From an uncultured Caulobacterales bacterium (GTDB taxonomy: Bacteria > Pseudomonadota > Alphaproteobacteria > Caulobacterales > Caulobacteraceae), in NCBI GenBank assembly GCA_903862425.1, contig CAIOYC010000033.1, positions 1 to 64,000 of the forward strand: a stretch of 64,000 nt of DNA. The letters are read 5' to 3'. Of the stretch, positions 37,745 through 46,581 are shown piece by piece. The notes beneath the pieces were generated by a model. The model searched no databases. It was not told the origin of the DNA and was given only the letters and a program-made list of their open reading frames with translations. Position numbers and translations under genes: made by a program. The stretch's first letter is position 1. Each line of letters opens with the position of its first letter.

Positions 37745-39286
37745 CTAGATGCCGCCGAAGCGCTTCAGCACGTTCTTTGTGATGCGGGTGACGAAGGGAT
37801 CGCCGGCGGCCAGCCCATGCGCCCACTCGGTCGTACCACTGTTGAACACCTCGCCCTGGCCGCGGCGGAAGCTGGCCATCACCGCGTGGCCGCGCAGCAT
37901 CCGCGCCTGCGCTTCGGGCGAGGCCGAGCCATGGGCGATCTCGGCCACCACCGCCAGCTGCTCGGGCGGGATCAGCGGACGATAGGGCGAGGGCGCCTCC
38001 GCGAAGGCGGCGGGGGTCAGGCCGATGATTTCAAGGTTTGCCGGAACGCCGAGGCGCGGGATGGCGCGGGGCAGGCCGTCCTCGTCGAAGTCGAACAGGC
38101 AGCCGTCGTTCTCGTAGCCCACCAAGGGGACATCGCCGCCGATCACGTCGCCGTAATAGACGTCGCAGCCCTCCAGCGCCCAGTGCTCCGCGCGATAGAC
38201 GGTGAAGCCGCCGGCCCCGCGCGCCACGCACAGGCCGAGGCGGTGATAGCCGCCATAGAGGAAGCTCAGGCCCGTGATCTCCGCTTCCGGCCGGGCGAAG
38301 ACGGGATGCGACCACAGGTGGGTGGCGTCCGGCCCGGCGGGTTCATCCTCCATGCCGCGCCACTTGCGGCAGACCATCCGCTTGCCGTCACTCTCCCAGC
38401 GCACCTTCCAGAAGGCGGTATTGCCGGACAGGATGGCCAGCCCGCCGCCGCCGTCCACGAACCGCTCCAGCGCCTCGCGCTGCCCCGCCGACCAGTATTC
38501 GGAATGTCCGACCAGGGAGACGCAGGGATAGGGGTCGAGCACGCCCGGCTCGGTCTCCAGATCGCGATCGGTGAAGTAGTCGAGGGCGATGCCCTCCCCT
38601 TCCGCCCAGGCCACGAAGGCATGCTCCCACTTGTGCAGGAAGCCGGCCGAACCGTCATAGGGCGTCTGGCGGTGCGCCTTGGACCAGGCCGTATTCGCGC
38701 CGGCCCAGGGCCTGGCCTCGAACCCGCGCGGGGTCAGATTGACCAGCCGCGGCATCCCTTCCGGCGGCGCCAGCAGCATGGGCGGGAACGGCCGCTCGGC
38801 GGACAGCGTGCCGATGGCGCCGGCCATGGCCTCGTCAAGCGGCTTTCGCCCCGTCATCAGGGCGTCCACGTCGCAATAGGCGCTGGCCCCACCCCAGTAG
38901 TTATAGGCGTGCAGGGTATTGGTGGTGAGTACCAGCGCGATGCGGGCGGCGGCCTTATTGGGCTTCACACACAGCATGTGGCGACCTGTGCGGCCCTCCG
39001 CGTCAGCGAGGGTGATGTCGTAATAGCCGCTCGCCCAGTCTCCCACCTCGAACGACGCCGCCTCAGGCCAGCCGCAGCCGTGGCGATCCGCATCGGGCGG
39101 CGTCGGGTGATCGCCCACGGCCACGCCCTCGAGCCTCAGCACGACCTTGCGTCCCGCACCGATGCGCGCCACCTCGATCCTGCAAGGGCTGGCTGGGACG
39201 GAGGCATACAGGGCGACCCGCTCCCCCGGGCGAGCGCTCAGCCGGTCCGAATAGAGCGCAGGGGTTTCACTTCCGAAGGCAGGCAT
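37745..39286 (-). CDS. N,N-dimethylformamidase large-subunit-like protein
   Basis: The 513-residue product matches the C-terminal domain of N,N-dimethylformamidase beta subunits, which bind iron and hydrolyse DMF to dimethylamine and formate. Visible motifs are TLHAYNYWGG near residue 125, VGHSEYWS near 258 and GGGLAILSGNTAFWKVRWE near 277; family knowledge places iron-ligand Tyr residues in such motifs. It is shorter than the characterised large subunits (about 760 residues), and no small alpha-subunit gene is next to it, so the true substrate may differ. It lies upstream of an amidase in the same direction. Confidence 0.8.
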   Translation of the reverse strand: MPAFGSETPALYSDRLSARPGERVALYASVPASPCRIEVARIGAGRKVVLRLEGVAVGDHPTPPDADRHGCGWPEAASFEVGDWASGYYDITLADAEGRTGRHMLCVKPNKAAARIALVLTTNTLHAYNYWGGASAYCDVDALMTGRKPLDEAMAGAIGTLSAERPFPPMLLAPPEGMPRLVNLTPRGFEARPWAGANTAWSKAHRQTPYDGSAGFLHKWEHAFVAWAEGEGIALDYFTDRDLETEPGVLDPYPCVSLVGHSEYWSAGQREALERFVDGGGGLAILSGNTAFWKVRWESDGKRMVCRKWRGMEDEPAGPDATHLWSHPVFARPEAEITGLSFLYGGYHRLGLCVARGAGGFTVYRAEHWALEGCDVYYGDVIGGDVPLVGYENDGCLFDFDEDGLPRAIPRLGVPANLEIIGLTPAAFAEAPSPYRPLIPPEQLAVVAEIAHGSASPEAQARMLRGHAVMASFRRGQGEVFNSGTTEWAHGLAAGDPFVTRITKNVLKRFGGI

Positions 39287-39323
39287 GGCCTCAGCTTAGG
39301 CCGCTCCCGCGTCGCCGCAAGGC

Positions 39324-40556
39324 TCAGGCGAGGGCGGTCGTCAGGCGCGCGGCCAGATCGCCTTTGGGCTCCACCACGACGTCGCCGAGGCCGAGCCAGC
39401 CGGCCATGAGGTTGAGCTCCACCGCCAGCCGTTCGGCCGTCTCGGCGGGCGCCTTCGGTTCAGCGTGGGAGGCCTGCACGCGCAGCACGCCCGCCGCCCG
39501 GTCCGACTTCAGGTCCACGCGCGCCGCCAGCGCCTGATCCATCAGAAAAGGCAGGACGTAATAGCCGTGCTCGCGCTTGTCCGCCGGGGTGTAGATCTCG
39601 ATCCGGTAGCGCACGCCGAACAGCCGCTCGGTACGCGAGCGTTCCCAGATCAGGGGATCGAAGGGGGCCAGCAAGGCCTGCGCCTTCAGCCGGCGAGGCC
39701 GCGCGGCTTCGCGATGCAGATAGGCGGGCTGGGTCCAGCCCTCCACCGTCACCGGGATCAGCTCGCCGGTCTCCACCAGTTCCGGCACGCGCGGCCTGGC
39801 CTCTTCGGGCGATTGGCGAAAATAGTCGCGCAAGTCCTTCACCGTGGCGACGCCGAGGCTGCGCGCGGCGATAGCCAGCAGGGCGCGGTGGGCGTCGGCC
39901 GGCTCCGGCGTCGGCGCCTGCACGATGGCGGTGGGCAGCACCCGTTCGGTCAGGTCGTAGACCCGCTCAAAGCTGGTGCGGCGGGTCTTGGTGGTGATGA
40001 AGCCGGACCAGAACAGCCATTCAAGCGTCTTCTTGGCGTCGCTCCAGCCCCACCAGCCGCCCGAACCCCGCGAGCCCTCGATGTCGGAGGCCGCCATCGG
40101 TCCCTCGGTCTCGATCCGCCTCAGCAGGGCCTCCGCCTCCGCCCGGCGCTCGCCGGCGAAGGCTTTGACACTGCCCCAGCCGCCCTCGCCGCGCTCCGCC
40201 TGCGCCATTCGCCAACGCAGCAGAGGCTGGGTGTCCATGGGCAGAAGCGAAGCCTCGTGCGCCCAGTATTCGTAGAACAGCCGGTGGCTCTTTCGCCCCC
40301 ACGCCGCCTCGTCCAGCAACGCCTGCGGATAGGCGCCGAGGCGGGAGAACAGGGGCAGGTAGTGCATCCGCGTCAGCACATTCACCGAGTCGATCTGCAA
40401 CAGGCCCGTGTGATGCAGCGCCTTGTTCAGGTGTCGGCGCGTGAGCACTCCCGTCGGGCGACGCTCGTGCAGGCCCTGGGCGGCGATGGCGGTGCGGCGC
40501 GCCTCGCGCAGGCTGATCGTCTCTCTGATCGGTTCTGAAGCGATGTCTGGGCTCAT
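39324..40556 (-). CDS. YcaQ-like winged-helix DNA glycosylase
   Basis: The 410-residue product matches the HTH_42/YcaQ (AlkX) family, which unhooks DNA interstrand crosslinks. It has the catalytic QxD-type motif in LLQIDSVNVLTRMHYLPLFSR near residue 53, FEYWAHEASLLP-like text (FYEYWAHEASLLPMD) near 95, and LLAPFDPLIWERSRTERLFGVRYRIEIY near 300. The ATG at 40556 was chosen because the longer ORF runs into the divergent PEP carboxylase region. It is divergent from ppc with 102 bases between starts. Confidence 0.87.
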   Translation of the reverse strand: MSPDIASEPIRETISLREARRTAIAAQGLHERRPTGVLTRRHLNKALHHTGLLQIDSVNVLTRMHYLPLFSRLGAYPQALLDEAAWGRKSHRLFYEYWAHEASLLPMDTQPLLRWRMAQAERGEGGWGSVKAFAGERRAEAEALLRRIETEGPMAASDIEGSRGSGGWWGWSDAKKTLEWLFWSGFITTKTRRTSFERVYDLTERVLPTAIVQAPTPEPADAHRALLAIAARSLGVATVKDLRDYFRQSPEEARPRVPELVETGELIPVTVEGWTQPAYLHREAARPRRLKAQALLAPFDPLIWERSRTERLFGVRYRIEIYTPADKREHGYYVLPFLMDQALAARVDLKSDRAAGVLRVQASHAEPKAPAETAERLAVELNLMAGWLGLGDVVVEPKGDLAARLTTALA

Positions 40557-40658
40557 GGCGAGGAACCGTAAAGGCGGGCGCACGCTAGCGCCATTTGTGT
40601 TGGCCGCCGACCCGTACCGGCGTGTAGGACATCCTCGCCGCTGGAGACCACCCGGATC

Positions 40659-43472
40659 ATGCCGAACAAAGCCGCGCCCCATATCGATACGCACGCCAAG
40701 GCGGATCTGGAAACCCTGTGGCGAGACATCGGCAAGACGGTCGTGGCCGACCCCTTCACCAACCCCTACCTACTCTTCGCGCTGGAAGTGAACCGCCGCC
40801 TCGCCGCCGATGAGTTCACCATCGAGCAAGCCGAAACCGTGGTGCAGGCGATCAGCACCGAGGGCGCGCTCGCGCGGGCCGAGCGGCTGGGCGTCTACCT
40901 GGACGTCGGCGCGGCAGACCCGCTTGAGGCCCTGTTCGAGCGGCTGGCCGCGGGCGGCTTCGAAGCTTATGCCACCGCCCTGGCCACCCCGGCCGTGGGA
41001 TTGGTGACCACCGCCCACCCGACCTTCTCGCTGAACCGAGCGCTGTCCCTCGCCATCGCCGAACTGGCCACCGGGCAGGATGCGGACGGCCAGCCACTGT
41101 CCGACCAAGCCCGTAAGGCGCGCGAAGCGGTGATCGCCCAGACGCCGCACCTGCCGCCGCCGGAACTGACCCTTGACGTGGAGCACGAGTGGTCGGTGCG
41201 GGCCCTGGCCAATACCGCCGATGCGCTGGACCTTGCCCGCCGCGCCGCCCTAGCAGTGGGCCGTCGCCGCTGGCCCGACCGTTGGACAGAGCTGAAACCC
41301 GCCCTGATGACCCTCGCCACATGGGTCGGCTTCGACCAGGACGGCCGCAACGACGTCACTTGGGCGGTGAGTTTCGGCAAGCGGCTGGCGCTGAAATCGC
41401 TCGCCCTGCAACGCTACCTCGCCCTTGTCGAACCCCTCGGCCTGCCCGCCGTCGCCGATCCGATCCGCCGCGCCATACCCCTGGTCGAAGGTCAGGCAAG
41501 GGCGCTGGCCGAGGCGGGCGACGACCTCGGCAAACTGGCCGACTTCTCCCGCAAACTCATCGCCGAGCGGGCCGATAGCCTGGTCAATCCCGAACCGCTC
41601 CTCGCCGCCATCGAAACCGCGCTGGCCGCCGCCGACGACGACGATGCCCGCGAGGCGCTTGTGGTGCTGCGCGCGGCGCTGGAGACCCAAGGCGTCTGCC
41701 TCGCCCACATCCATGTGCGGCTGAACTCCACCCAGCTGCACAACGCCGTCCGCCGCGAGGTGGACCTGCGCACCTCGCCCTCCGACCCCTCCAACCGCCG
41801 CACCTATATCCAGACCGCCAGCACCCTGATCGAAAAGTGCAGACCGGTGGAGGCGGGATTCCGCAGCCTGCTGGGCGAGAGCGCCTCCGCCCGCCGTCTG
41901 TTCATGACCATCGCCGTAATGGCCCGCTATATCGACTCAGCCTCGCCCGTCCGTTTCCTGATCGCCGAGACCGAGAGCGGCTTTACCCTGCTGGTGGCCC
42001 AGTATCTCGCCCGCCTGTTCGGAGTGGAGGCGCTGGTCGAGCTGTCGCCCCTGTTCGAGACCGAGACCGGGCTGGAGCGCGGCGAGGTCATCATCGAGGA
42101 AGCCCTGCGCAGCCCCCACTTCCGCGACTATCTGAAGGCCCAGGGGCGCCTCGTGCTGGAGTTCGGCTTTTCGGACTCGGGACGCTTCATCGGCCAGATG
42201 GCCGCCACGTTCCGCATCGAGCGCCTGCGCCTGCGCCTCGCCGAACTGATGGAGCGGGAGCGTCTGACCGGCCTGCAGCTGATCCTCTACAACACCCACG
42301 GCGAGTCCATGGGCCGGGGCGGGCACCCGGACAGCCTGCGCGACCGGCTCGACTACGCCGCCCCGCCGCGGGACCGGCGCGAGTTCGCCCGTCGCGGTAT
42401 CCGCGTGCGCGAGGAGGATAGTTTCCAGGGCGGCGAAGGCTATCTGCCCCTGCTCACCCCCGCCGCCGCCCGCGCCACGGTGGCCGGCATGCTGGCCTTC
42501 GGGCTAGGCGAAAACCCGGAGGCCGAGGGCGATCCCATCTACGCCGCCCAGGACTTCGCCTCGGAGTTCTTCGCCACCGTGCAACAGGCCTTCACCGGCA
42601 TTGCGGGCGAGGCGGATTATGCGGCCCTGCTCGGCCTGTTCGGGCCGCGTCTTCTGCCCAAGACCGGCTCGCGCCCCGTGCAGCGCCAGTCCAGCGAGAC
42701 CGGCCAGGTGGCGACCTTCACCCACGTGTCGGAACTACGCGCCATCCCCAACAACGGCATCCTGCAGGGCATGGGCAATCTGGCCAACCTGACCTTCGGC
42801 GTGGCGCGCGCGGCGTCCAAGGATCCGGACACCTTCGCGGCCATGCGTCGGGACTCCCCCCGTTTTCGCCGCGCGCTGACGATGGCCGACCAGGCGGCGG
42901 CGCTCAGCGACCTGCAGGCCACCCGCGCCTATGCCGCGACGGTCAATCCCAGCCTGTGGCTCGATCAGGTCAAGACCGGCGACACGGAGGAGGACGTGCT
43001 GCGCCGCCTCTCGCGCTTGTCCGAGCGGGCGGGGCTGACCGGGCGCATGTCCACCGTACTGCGCCACATGCGCGCCGAACCGGCCCTGCCCGCGCCCGTG
43101 GCGAGCGAGCGGCGAATGCGCGTGCAGCTTCTGCATGGGCTGCGGGTCGCTTTGATCCAGCGCATCTGCCTGCTCGCCTCCCGCATTCCGGAATTTACCC
43201 CACGCGCCGGCTTCACCCTCGAACAGGCGCAACTGATGCTGATGCGGCTCGATATCCCCGCCGCCATCGCCCGGCTGGAGGAGGTCTTCCCCGCGCGCGC
43301 CAACCCGGAACTGGCCAAGGTCGATTTCGGTGAGACCGACACCTATGCCCCGGCGGAGACGCACGGCTATGGCGTCGAGCACCAGACCCTTTTCCAGCCT
43401 ATCCTCGCCCTGCACGGGCTGCTCCTGCGCACGACCACGGCGCTGGGGCACGAGTGCGGGGCGTGCGGGTAG
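40659..43472 (+). CDS. ppc: Phosphoenolpyruvate carboxylase, divergent type
   Basis: The 937-residue product aligns in motif order with PEP carboxylase, which adds bicarbonate to PEP to make oxaloacetate. The TAHPT block (His about 120), a GFSDSG block near 505, GESMGRGG near 550 and ELRAIP near 690 correspond to known active-site segments. Several usual residues are changed: the FHGRGGS loop reads YNTHGES before MGRGG, the Lys of GYSDSxKDxG is Arg, and the normally invariant C-terminal Asn-Thr-Gly is missing (the end reads CGACG). It may be an alphaproteobacterial subfamily that is still active, or may have a changed function. The residue comparison is from memory of the E. coli enzyme. Confidence 0.82.
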   Translation: MPNKAAPHIDTHAKADLETLWRDIGKTVVADPFTNPYLLFALEVNRRLAADEFTIEQAETVVQAISTEGALARAERLGVYLDVGAADPLEALFERLAAGGFEAYATALATPAVGLVTTAHPTFSLNRALSLAIAELATGQDADGQPLSDQARKAREAVIAQTPHLPPPELTLDVEHEWSVRALANTADALDLARRAALAVGRRRWPDRWTELKPALMTLATWVGFDQDGRNDVTWAVSFGKRLALKSLALQRYLALVEPLGLPAVADPIRRAIPLVEGQARALAEAGDDLGKLADFSRKLIAERADSLVNPEPLLAAIETALAAADDDDAREALVVLRAALETQGVCLAHIHVRLNSTQLHNAVRREVDLRTSPSDPSNRRTYIQTASTLIEKCRPVEAGFRSLLGESASARRLFMTIAVMARYIDSASPVRFLIAETESGFTLLVAQYLARLFGVEALVELSPLFETETGLERGEVIIEEALRSPHFRDYLKAQGRLVLEFGFSDSGRFIGQMAATFRIERLRLRLAELMERERLTGLQLILYNTHGESMGRGGHPDSLRDRLDYAAPPRDRREFARRGIRVREEDSFQGGEGYLPLLTPAAARATVAGMLAFGLGENPEAEGDPIYAAQDFASEFFATVQQAFTGIAGEADYAALLGLFGPRLLPKTGSRPVQRQSSETGQVATFTHVSELRAIPNNGILQGMGNLANLTFGVARAASKDPDTFAAMRRDSPRFRRALTMADQAAALSDLQATRAYAATVNPSLWLDQVKTGDTEEDVLRRLSRLSERAGLTGRMSTVLRHMRAEPALPAPVASERRMRVQLLHGLRVALIQRICLLASRIPEFTPRAGFTLEQAQLMLMRLDIPAAIARLEEVFPARANPELAKVDFGETDTYAPAETHGYGVEHQTLFQPILALHGLLLRTTTALGHECGACG

Positions 43473-43519
43473 ATCTGCTCGCGCAGCCCCCTCAGACGCA
43501 GTGAACTTGAAAGGCGGAT

Positions 43520-44515
43520 TTAGCCCCCCGCATAGCCGCCAATGATCGGCAGCACTTCGCCGGTGATGAAGGACGACATCTGGGGCGAAGCCAGGAAGAC
43601 GTAGGCGGGGGCGATCTCCTCCGGCTGGGCGGGGCGCTTCATCTCGGTGGTGGCGCCGAACTGTTCCAGGGACTTGGCGTCCTTGTCGGCCGGGTTGAGC
43701 GGCGTCCAGACCGGCCCCGGCGCCACCACGTTCACCCGGATGCCCTTGGGGATCAGGTGGGTAGAAAGCGAACGGGCGAAGGCGTGGATGCCGCCCTTGG
43801 TCATGGAATAGTCCAGCAGGTCCTTGTTGCCCACGAGGCCGGTGATCGAGCCGGTCATGACGATGGCCCCGCCCTTCGGCAGGTGTGGCGTGGCCGCCTG
43901 CGCCATATGGAAATAGCCGTAGAGGTTGGTTTTCAGCGTGCGGTCGAAATGCTCTTCGGTGAGCTGGCTGAAGTCGTCCACATGCTCCTGGAAAGCAGCG
44001 TTGTTGACCAGGATGTCGAGCTTGCCGAACGCCTCCACCGTCTTGGCCACCGCCGCCTTGGCGTAGGCGGGGTCGGACACGTCGCCGGGCAACAGGATGG
44101 CCTTGCGCCCCTCCTTCTCCACCGCCGCCTTGGTGATTTCAGCGTCGGTGGTTTCGTCGAGATAGGCGATGGCCACGTCCGCGCCCTCGCGCGCGAACAG
44201 CACCGCTACAGCCCGGCCGATGCCGCTGTCCGCGCCGGTGATCAGCGCCACCTTGCCCTCCAGCTTGCCGGACCCCTTGTAGAAGGGCGCATCGTACATG
44301 GGCGCTATGGCAAGGTCGGATTCCAGTCCCGGCTTGTCGAGGTGGCTGTCCTTCATCGGCGGCTCGGGATAGGCGCGCGCTCCGGCCTGCATGGCGCCCT
44401 TGGCCTTGGGCTCGGCGAAACTCCTGGCTTCCCCGTCAACCTGTTGCTGGATGGCGCGCTCCTGCTCGGCGGTGCGGCGCGCGTTTTCGGCGAAGCTCTG
44501 GTCGGTCTCGGACAT
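43520..44515 (-). CDS. SDR-family oxidoreductase, general-stress type
   Basis: The 331-residue product has a polar N-terminal extension of about 85 residues with a Gln/Glu-rich part, then a classical short-chain dehydrogenase: cofactor loop TGADSGIGRA near 92-101, NNAA near 168, catalytic Ser in MTGSITG near 222 and YSMTKGG (Tyr about 236, Lys 240). It resembles E. coli YghA and B. subtilis general stress protein 39. The extension is typical of that group. An EcfG-like promoter motif lies at 44538-44562 and an AAGGAG ribosome site before the ATG, so stress induction is likely. Substrate unknown. Confidence 0.9.
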   Translation of the reverse strand: MSETDQSFAENARRTAEQERAIQQQVDGEARSFAEPKAKGAMQAGARAYPEPPMKDSHLDKPGLESDLAIAPMYDAPFYKGSGKLEGKVALITGADSGIGRAVAVLFAREGADVAIAYLDETTDAEITKAAVEKEGRKAILLPGDVSDPAYAKAAVAKTVEAFGKLDILVNNAAFQEHVDDFSQLTEEHFDRTLKTNLYGYFHMAQAATPHLPKGGAIVMTGSITGLVGNKDLLDYSMTKGGIHAFARSLSTHLIPKGIRVNVVAPGPVWTPLNPADKDAKSLEQFGATTEMKRPAQPEEIAPAYVFLASPQMSSFITGEVLPIIGGYAGG

Positions 44516-44537
44516 GGCGGTACTCCTTGTGGCGGAG

Positions 44538-44562
44538 AACCGGCGACGGCGAGGCGGGTTCC
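44538..44562 (-). promoter_or_regulatory. EcfG/SigT-like promoter of the SDR gene
   Basis: On the minus strand, GGAAC (44562-44558) is followed after 16 bases by GGTT (44541-44538), one mismatch from the GGAAC-N16-CGTT consensus of the general-stress sigma factor. The predicted start of transcription would fall just before the AAGGAG ribosome site of the SDR gene. Confidence 0.5.
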
Positions 44563-44609
44563 TTCAAATGTGGGAAAGGATCGGATGGCGCCCTTGCCCG
44601 GATTTTAGC

Positions 44610-45926
44610 TCAGGCACGCTCGATCTTCGGCGGGGTCCAGACGCCCGAGACCGCCTCGGGCTTGGGCAGGTAGAGCCGCAGGAATAGGGTGTAGGGCCCC
44701 TTGGCGGGCGCCGGCAGCCAGTTGGCCGAGCGTGCGCCGCCCGGATCGGTGCGGGATATCCAGATACTCAGGCCGCCATCAGCATCCGGCTTTAGCCCGG
44801 ACCGGTCGCCCACCGCATAGCGCTTGAGTGGATTGGGGGTGAGGAAGAACTGCCCCTCAGGGGTCGCCTCGTACATCGTCAGCGACCAGAAAGCGTTCAC
44901 GGGCGGCGTCTGGCCCTTGGCGAAGCGGATGCGATAGATGCCGTCGCCATCGAACAGGCTTTTGCCCTCCGGCGAGAGGGCCTTGAGATACATGGCCTCT
45001 TCCGGCGGCAGGGCCGCCAGTCCAGCCAGCGCCACACCCGCACGGCCGATATAGTCCTGAAAGAACTCGCCGCTGTCCGAAGCCTGATAGAGCCAGCCAT
45101 TCTTTTGATCGGTCCCCAGCCCGCGCGTTTTCACCAGCGCCAGGGCGTCGGCAACGCCGGCGGCGATCTGGGCCTGCTCGGCCGGGCTGAACCTGGCGGG
45201 ATCGAATCCTGCGCCAAGGCCGAGGGGGGCGATGCGCGCGAGGATGCCGGTATCGGTGGCGGGCGGCGGGTTCTCGACCAGCAGGGCCGAAACGGCCTTG
45301 AAGTAGTCCTGCCACGGGCCTTCGCGCTTGGCGCCCCTGGCCGGCGGCGCGCCGAGCGCAGAGCCGTGCAGCGTGTAGCCGCCCTGCACGATGCGGGCGG
45401 CCGGCAGGTCCGCGTCGCCGTTCACCACCACCCGCGCCAGCGCCCAGACCCAGGGCGTGGGCGAGCGGATGGCGCCGACCGGTGCGGCGTCGTTGGGTCC
45501 GACCAGGATGAAGCTCCCGCCCTTTGGCCCCGTCGTGCGCGTGCCGAGCACGGCGAAATTGTCGCTCCACATGTCCATGAAGGCGAAGGACGCATATCGG
45601 TCGCCGATGTCCGGCTGGGCGATCGTCGCCGGCCCCTTACTCAGGTCGATGAAGGCCAGGGCGTAGATGGTGTCGTTGTTGGGCGTGGTGACGTTGCGCG
45701 ACTCTGGCCCGGCCAGCGAAGGCTGGCGGATGAACGTGTTGGCCTTGGCCCCGAGGCCGAGGGTGCGCGCCCGTACGTTGGCGATCTCGTTGAGCGGCAG
45801 GGTATAGATCCAAGCCTCCCGCGCCGCATCGCGCAGTGTGTAGGCGCCCGCCGCAAAGGCCGTCTCGCCCATCGCCAAGGTCGTGGCGAGGGTTCCGCCA
45901 CCAATCATGAACTGCCTGCGCTGCAT
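44610..45926 (-). CDS. DUF1254/DUF1214 family secreted protein
   Basis: The 438-residue product begins with an RR-containing leader (MQRRQFMIGGG), a Tat-type signal with cleavage near AFAAG. The DUF1254 domain follows (TTPNNDTIYALAFIDLSKGP near 80) and then DUF1214 (VNAFWSLTMYEA and NPLKRYAVGDRS near 350-385). Such proteins are widespread, periplasmic and functionally uncharacterised. The twin-arginine motif suggests export after folding, perhaps with a cofactor. It is divergent from the DUF1440 gene with 109 bases between starts. Confidence 0.87.
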   Translation of the reverse strand: MQRRQFMIGGGTLATTLAMGETAFAAGAYTLRDAAREAWIYTLPLNEIANVRARTLGLGAKANTFIRQPSLAGPESRNVTTPNNDTIYALAFIDLSKGPATIAQPDIGDRYASFAFMDMWSDNFAVLGTRTTGPKGGSFILVGPNDAAPVGAIRSPTPWVWALARVVVNGDADLPAARIVQGGYTLHGSALGAPPARGAKREGPWQDYFKAVSALLVENPPPATDTGILARIAPLGLGAGFDPARFSPAEQAQIAAGVADALALVKTRGLGTDQKNGWLYQASDSGEFFQDYIGRAGVALAGLAALPPEEAMYLKALSPEGKSLFDGDGIYRIRFAKGQTPPVNAFWSLTMYEATPEGQFFLTPNPLKRYAVGDRSGLKPDADGGLSIWISRTDPGGARSANWLPAPAKGPYTLFLRLYLPKPEAVSGVWTPPKIERA

Positions 45927-45979
45927 GGCCTTGGCCTCCCGCTGTTTCTTGTGTTGGCGCGACTATGGGAGCGACAGGC

Positions 45980-46005
45980 GGAACCGTAAAGCAAGCTGGG
46001 CGGTT
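45980..46005 (+). promoter_or_regulatory. EcfG/SigT-like promoter of the DUF1440 gene
   Basis: GGAAC (45980-45984) is followed after 17 bases by GGTT (46002-46005). The -10-like element is the same as that before the SDR gene at 44515. It lies 30 bases before the ATG at 46036. Confidence 0.45.
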
Positions 46006-46035
46006 GAGGGCGCAGGGAAACGCCGGAGCTTCACC

Positions 46036-46521
46036 ATGTCCAAGTCCTCGCTGCGCCTGGTGGTGCTGGGCGCCGCCGCCGGTCTGGTCGCCGCCTGGGC
46101 CATGGAAGAATCGCAGAAGGCCATCGCCGAAGCCGCCAAGTCCGCGGGCGTCGAGCCGCCCTCCGGCGACCCGGCCACGGTCAAGGCCGCCGACCGGCTC
46201 TCCATGGAATTCAGCGGCCAGCCTATAGCGCCGCACAAGCGCGAGCAGGCGGGGCGGATCGTCCACTACGCCACGGGCGCCGCGCTCGGCGCCGTCTACA
46301 CCTATCTGGCCGAGCGGGCGCCGTTCATCACCTGGGGATTCGGCGGGCTGTTCGGGCTCGCGGTGACCGGTCTTCTGGACGAGGGCGCGGCGCCGGCCCT
46401 CGGCTTTTCCCCGCCCGCATCCGAAGTTCCGCTGGAACGCCACGGTGAGGGCGTCGCCGCCCACCTGATCTTCGGCTCGGCGCTTGAAGCCGCGCGGCAG
46501 GTCGTGCGGGTCCTGGCGTGA
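46036..46521 (+). CDS. DUF1440 (YagU-like) membrane protein
   Basis: The 161-residue product has hydrophobic segments near the N-terminus (about 6-22), at 73-90 and 95-112, with the cytoplasmic pattern KREQAGRIVHYATGAALGAVY and a LLDEGAAPALG turn. This matches DUF1440/YagU, inner-membrane proteins linked in E. coli to acid tolerance. The ATG at 46036 was chosen; upstream in-frame sequence overlaps the divergent gene. An EcfG-like promoter motif lies directly upstream. Confidence 0.78.
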   Translation: MSKSSLRLVVLGAAAGLVAAWAMEESQKAIAEAAKSAGVEPPSGDPATVKAADRLSMEFSGQPIAPHKREQAGRIVHYATGAALGAVYTYLAERAPFITWGFGGLFGLAVTGLLDEGAAPALGFSPPASEVPLERHGEGVAAHLIFGSALEAARQVVRVLA

Positions 46522-46581
46522 GTCCGGTTGCAGTCCACGTCTATAAGTCCATCATCCATAGCCAAGCTTGGGAGCACGAGC

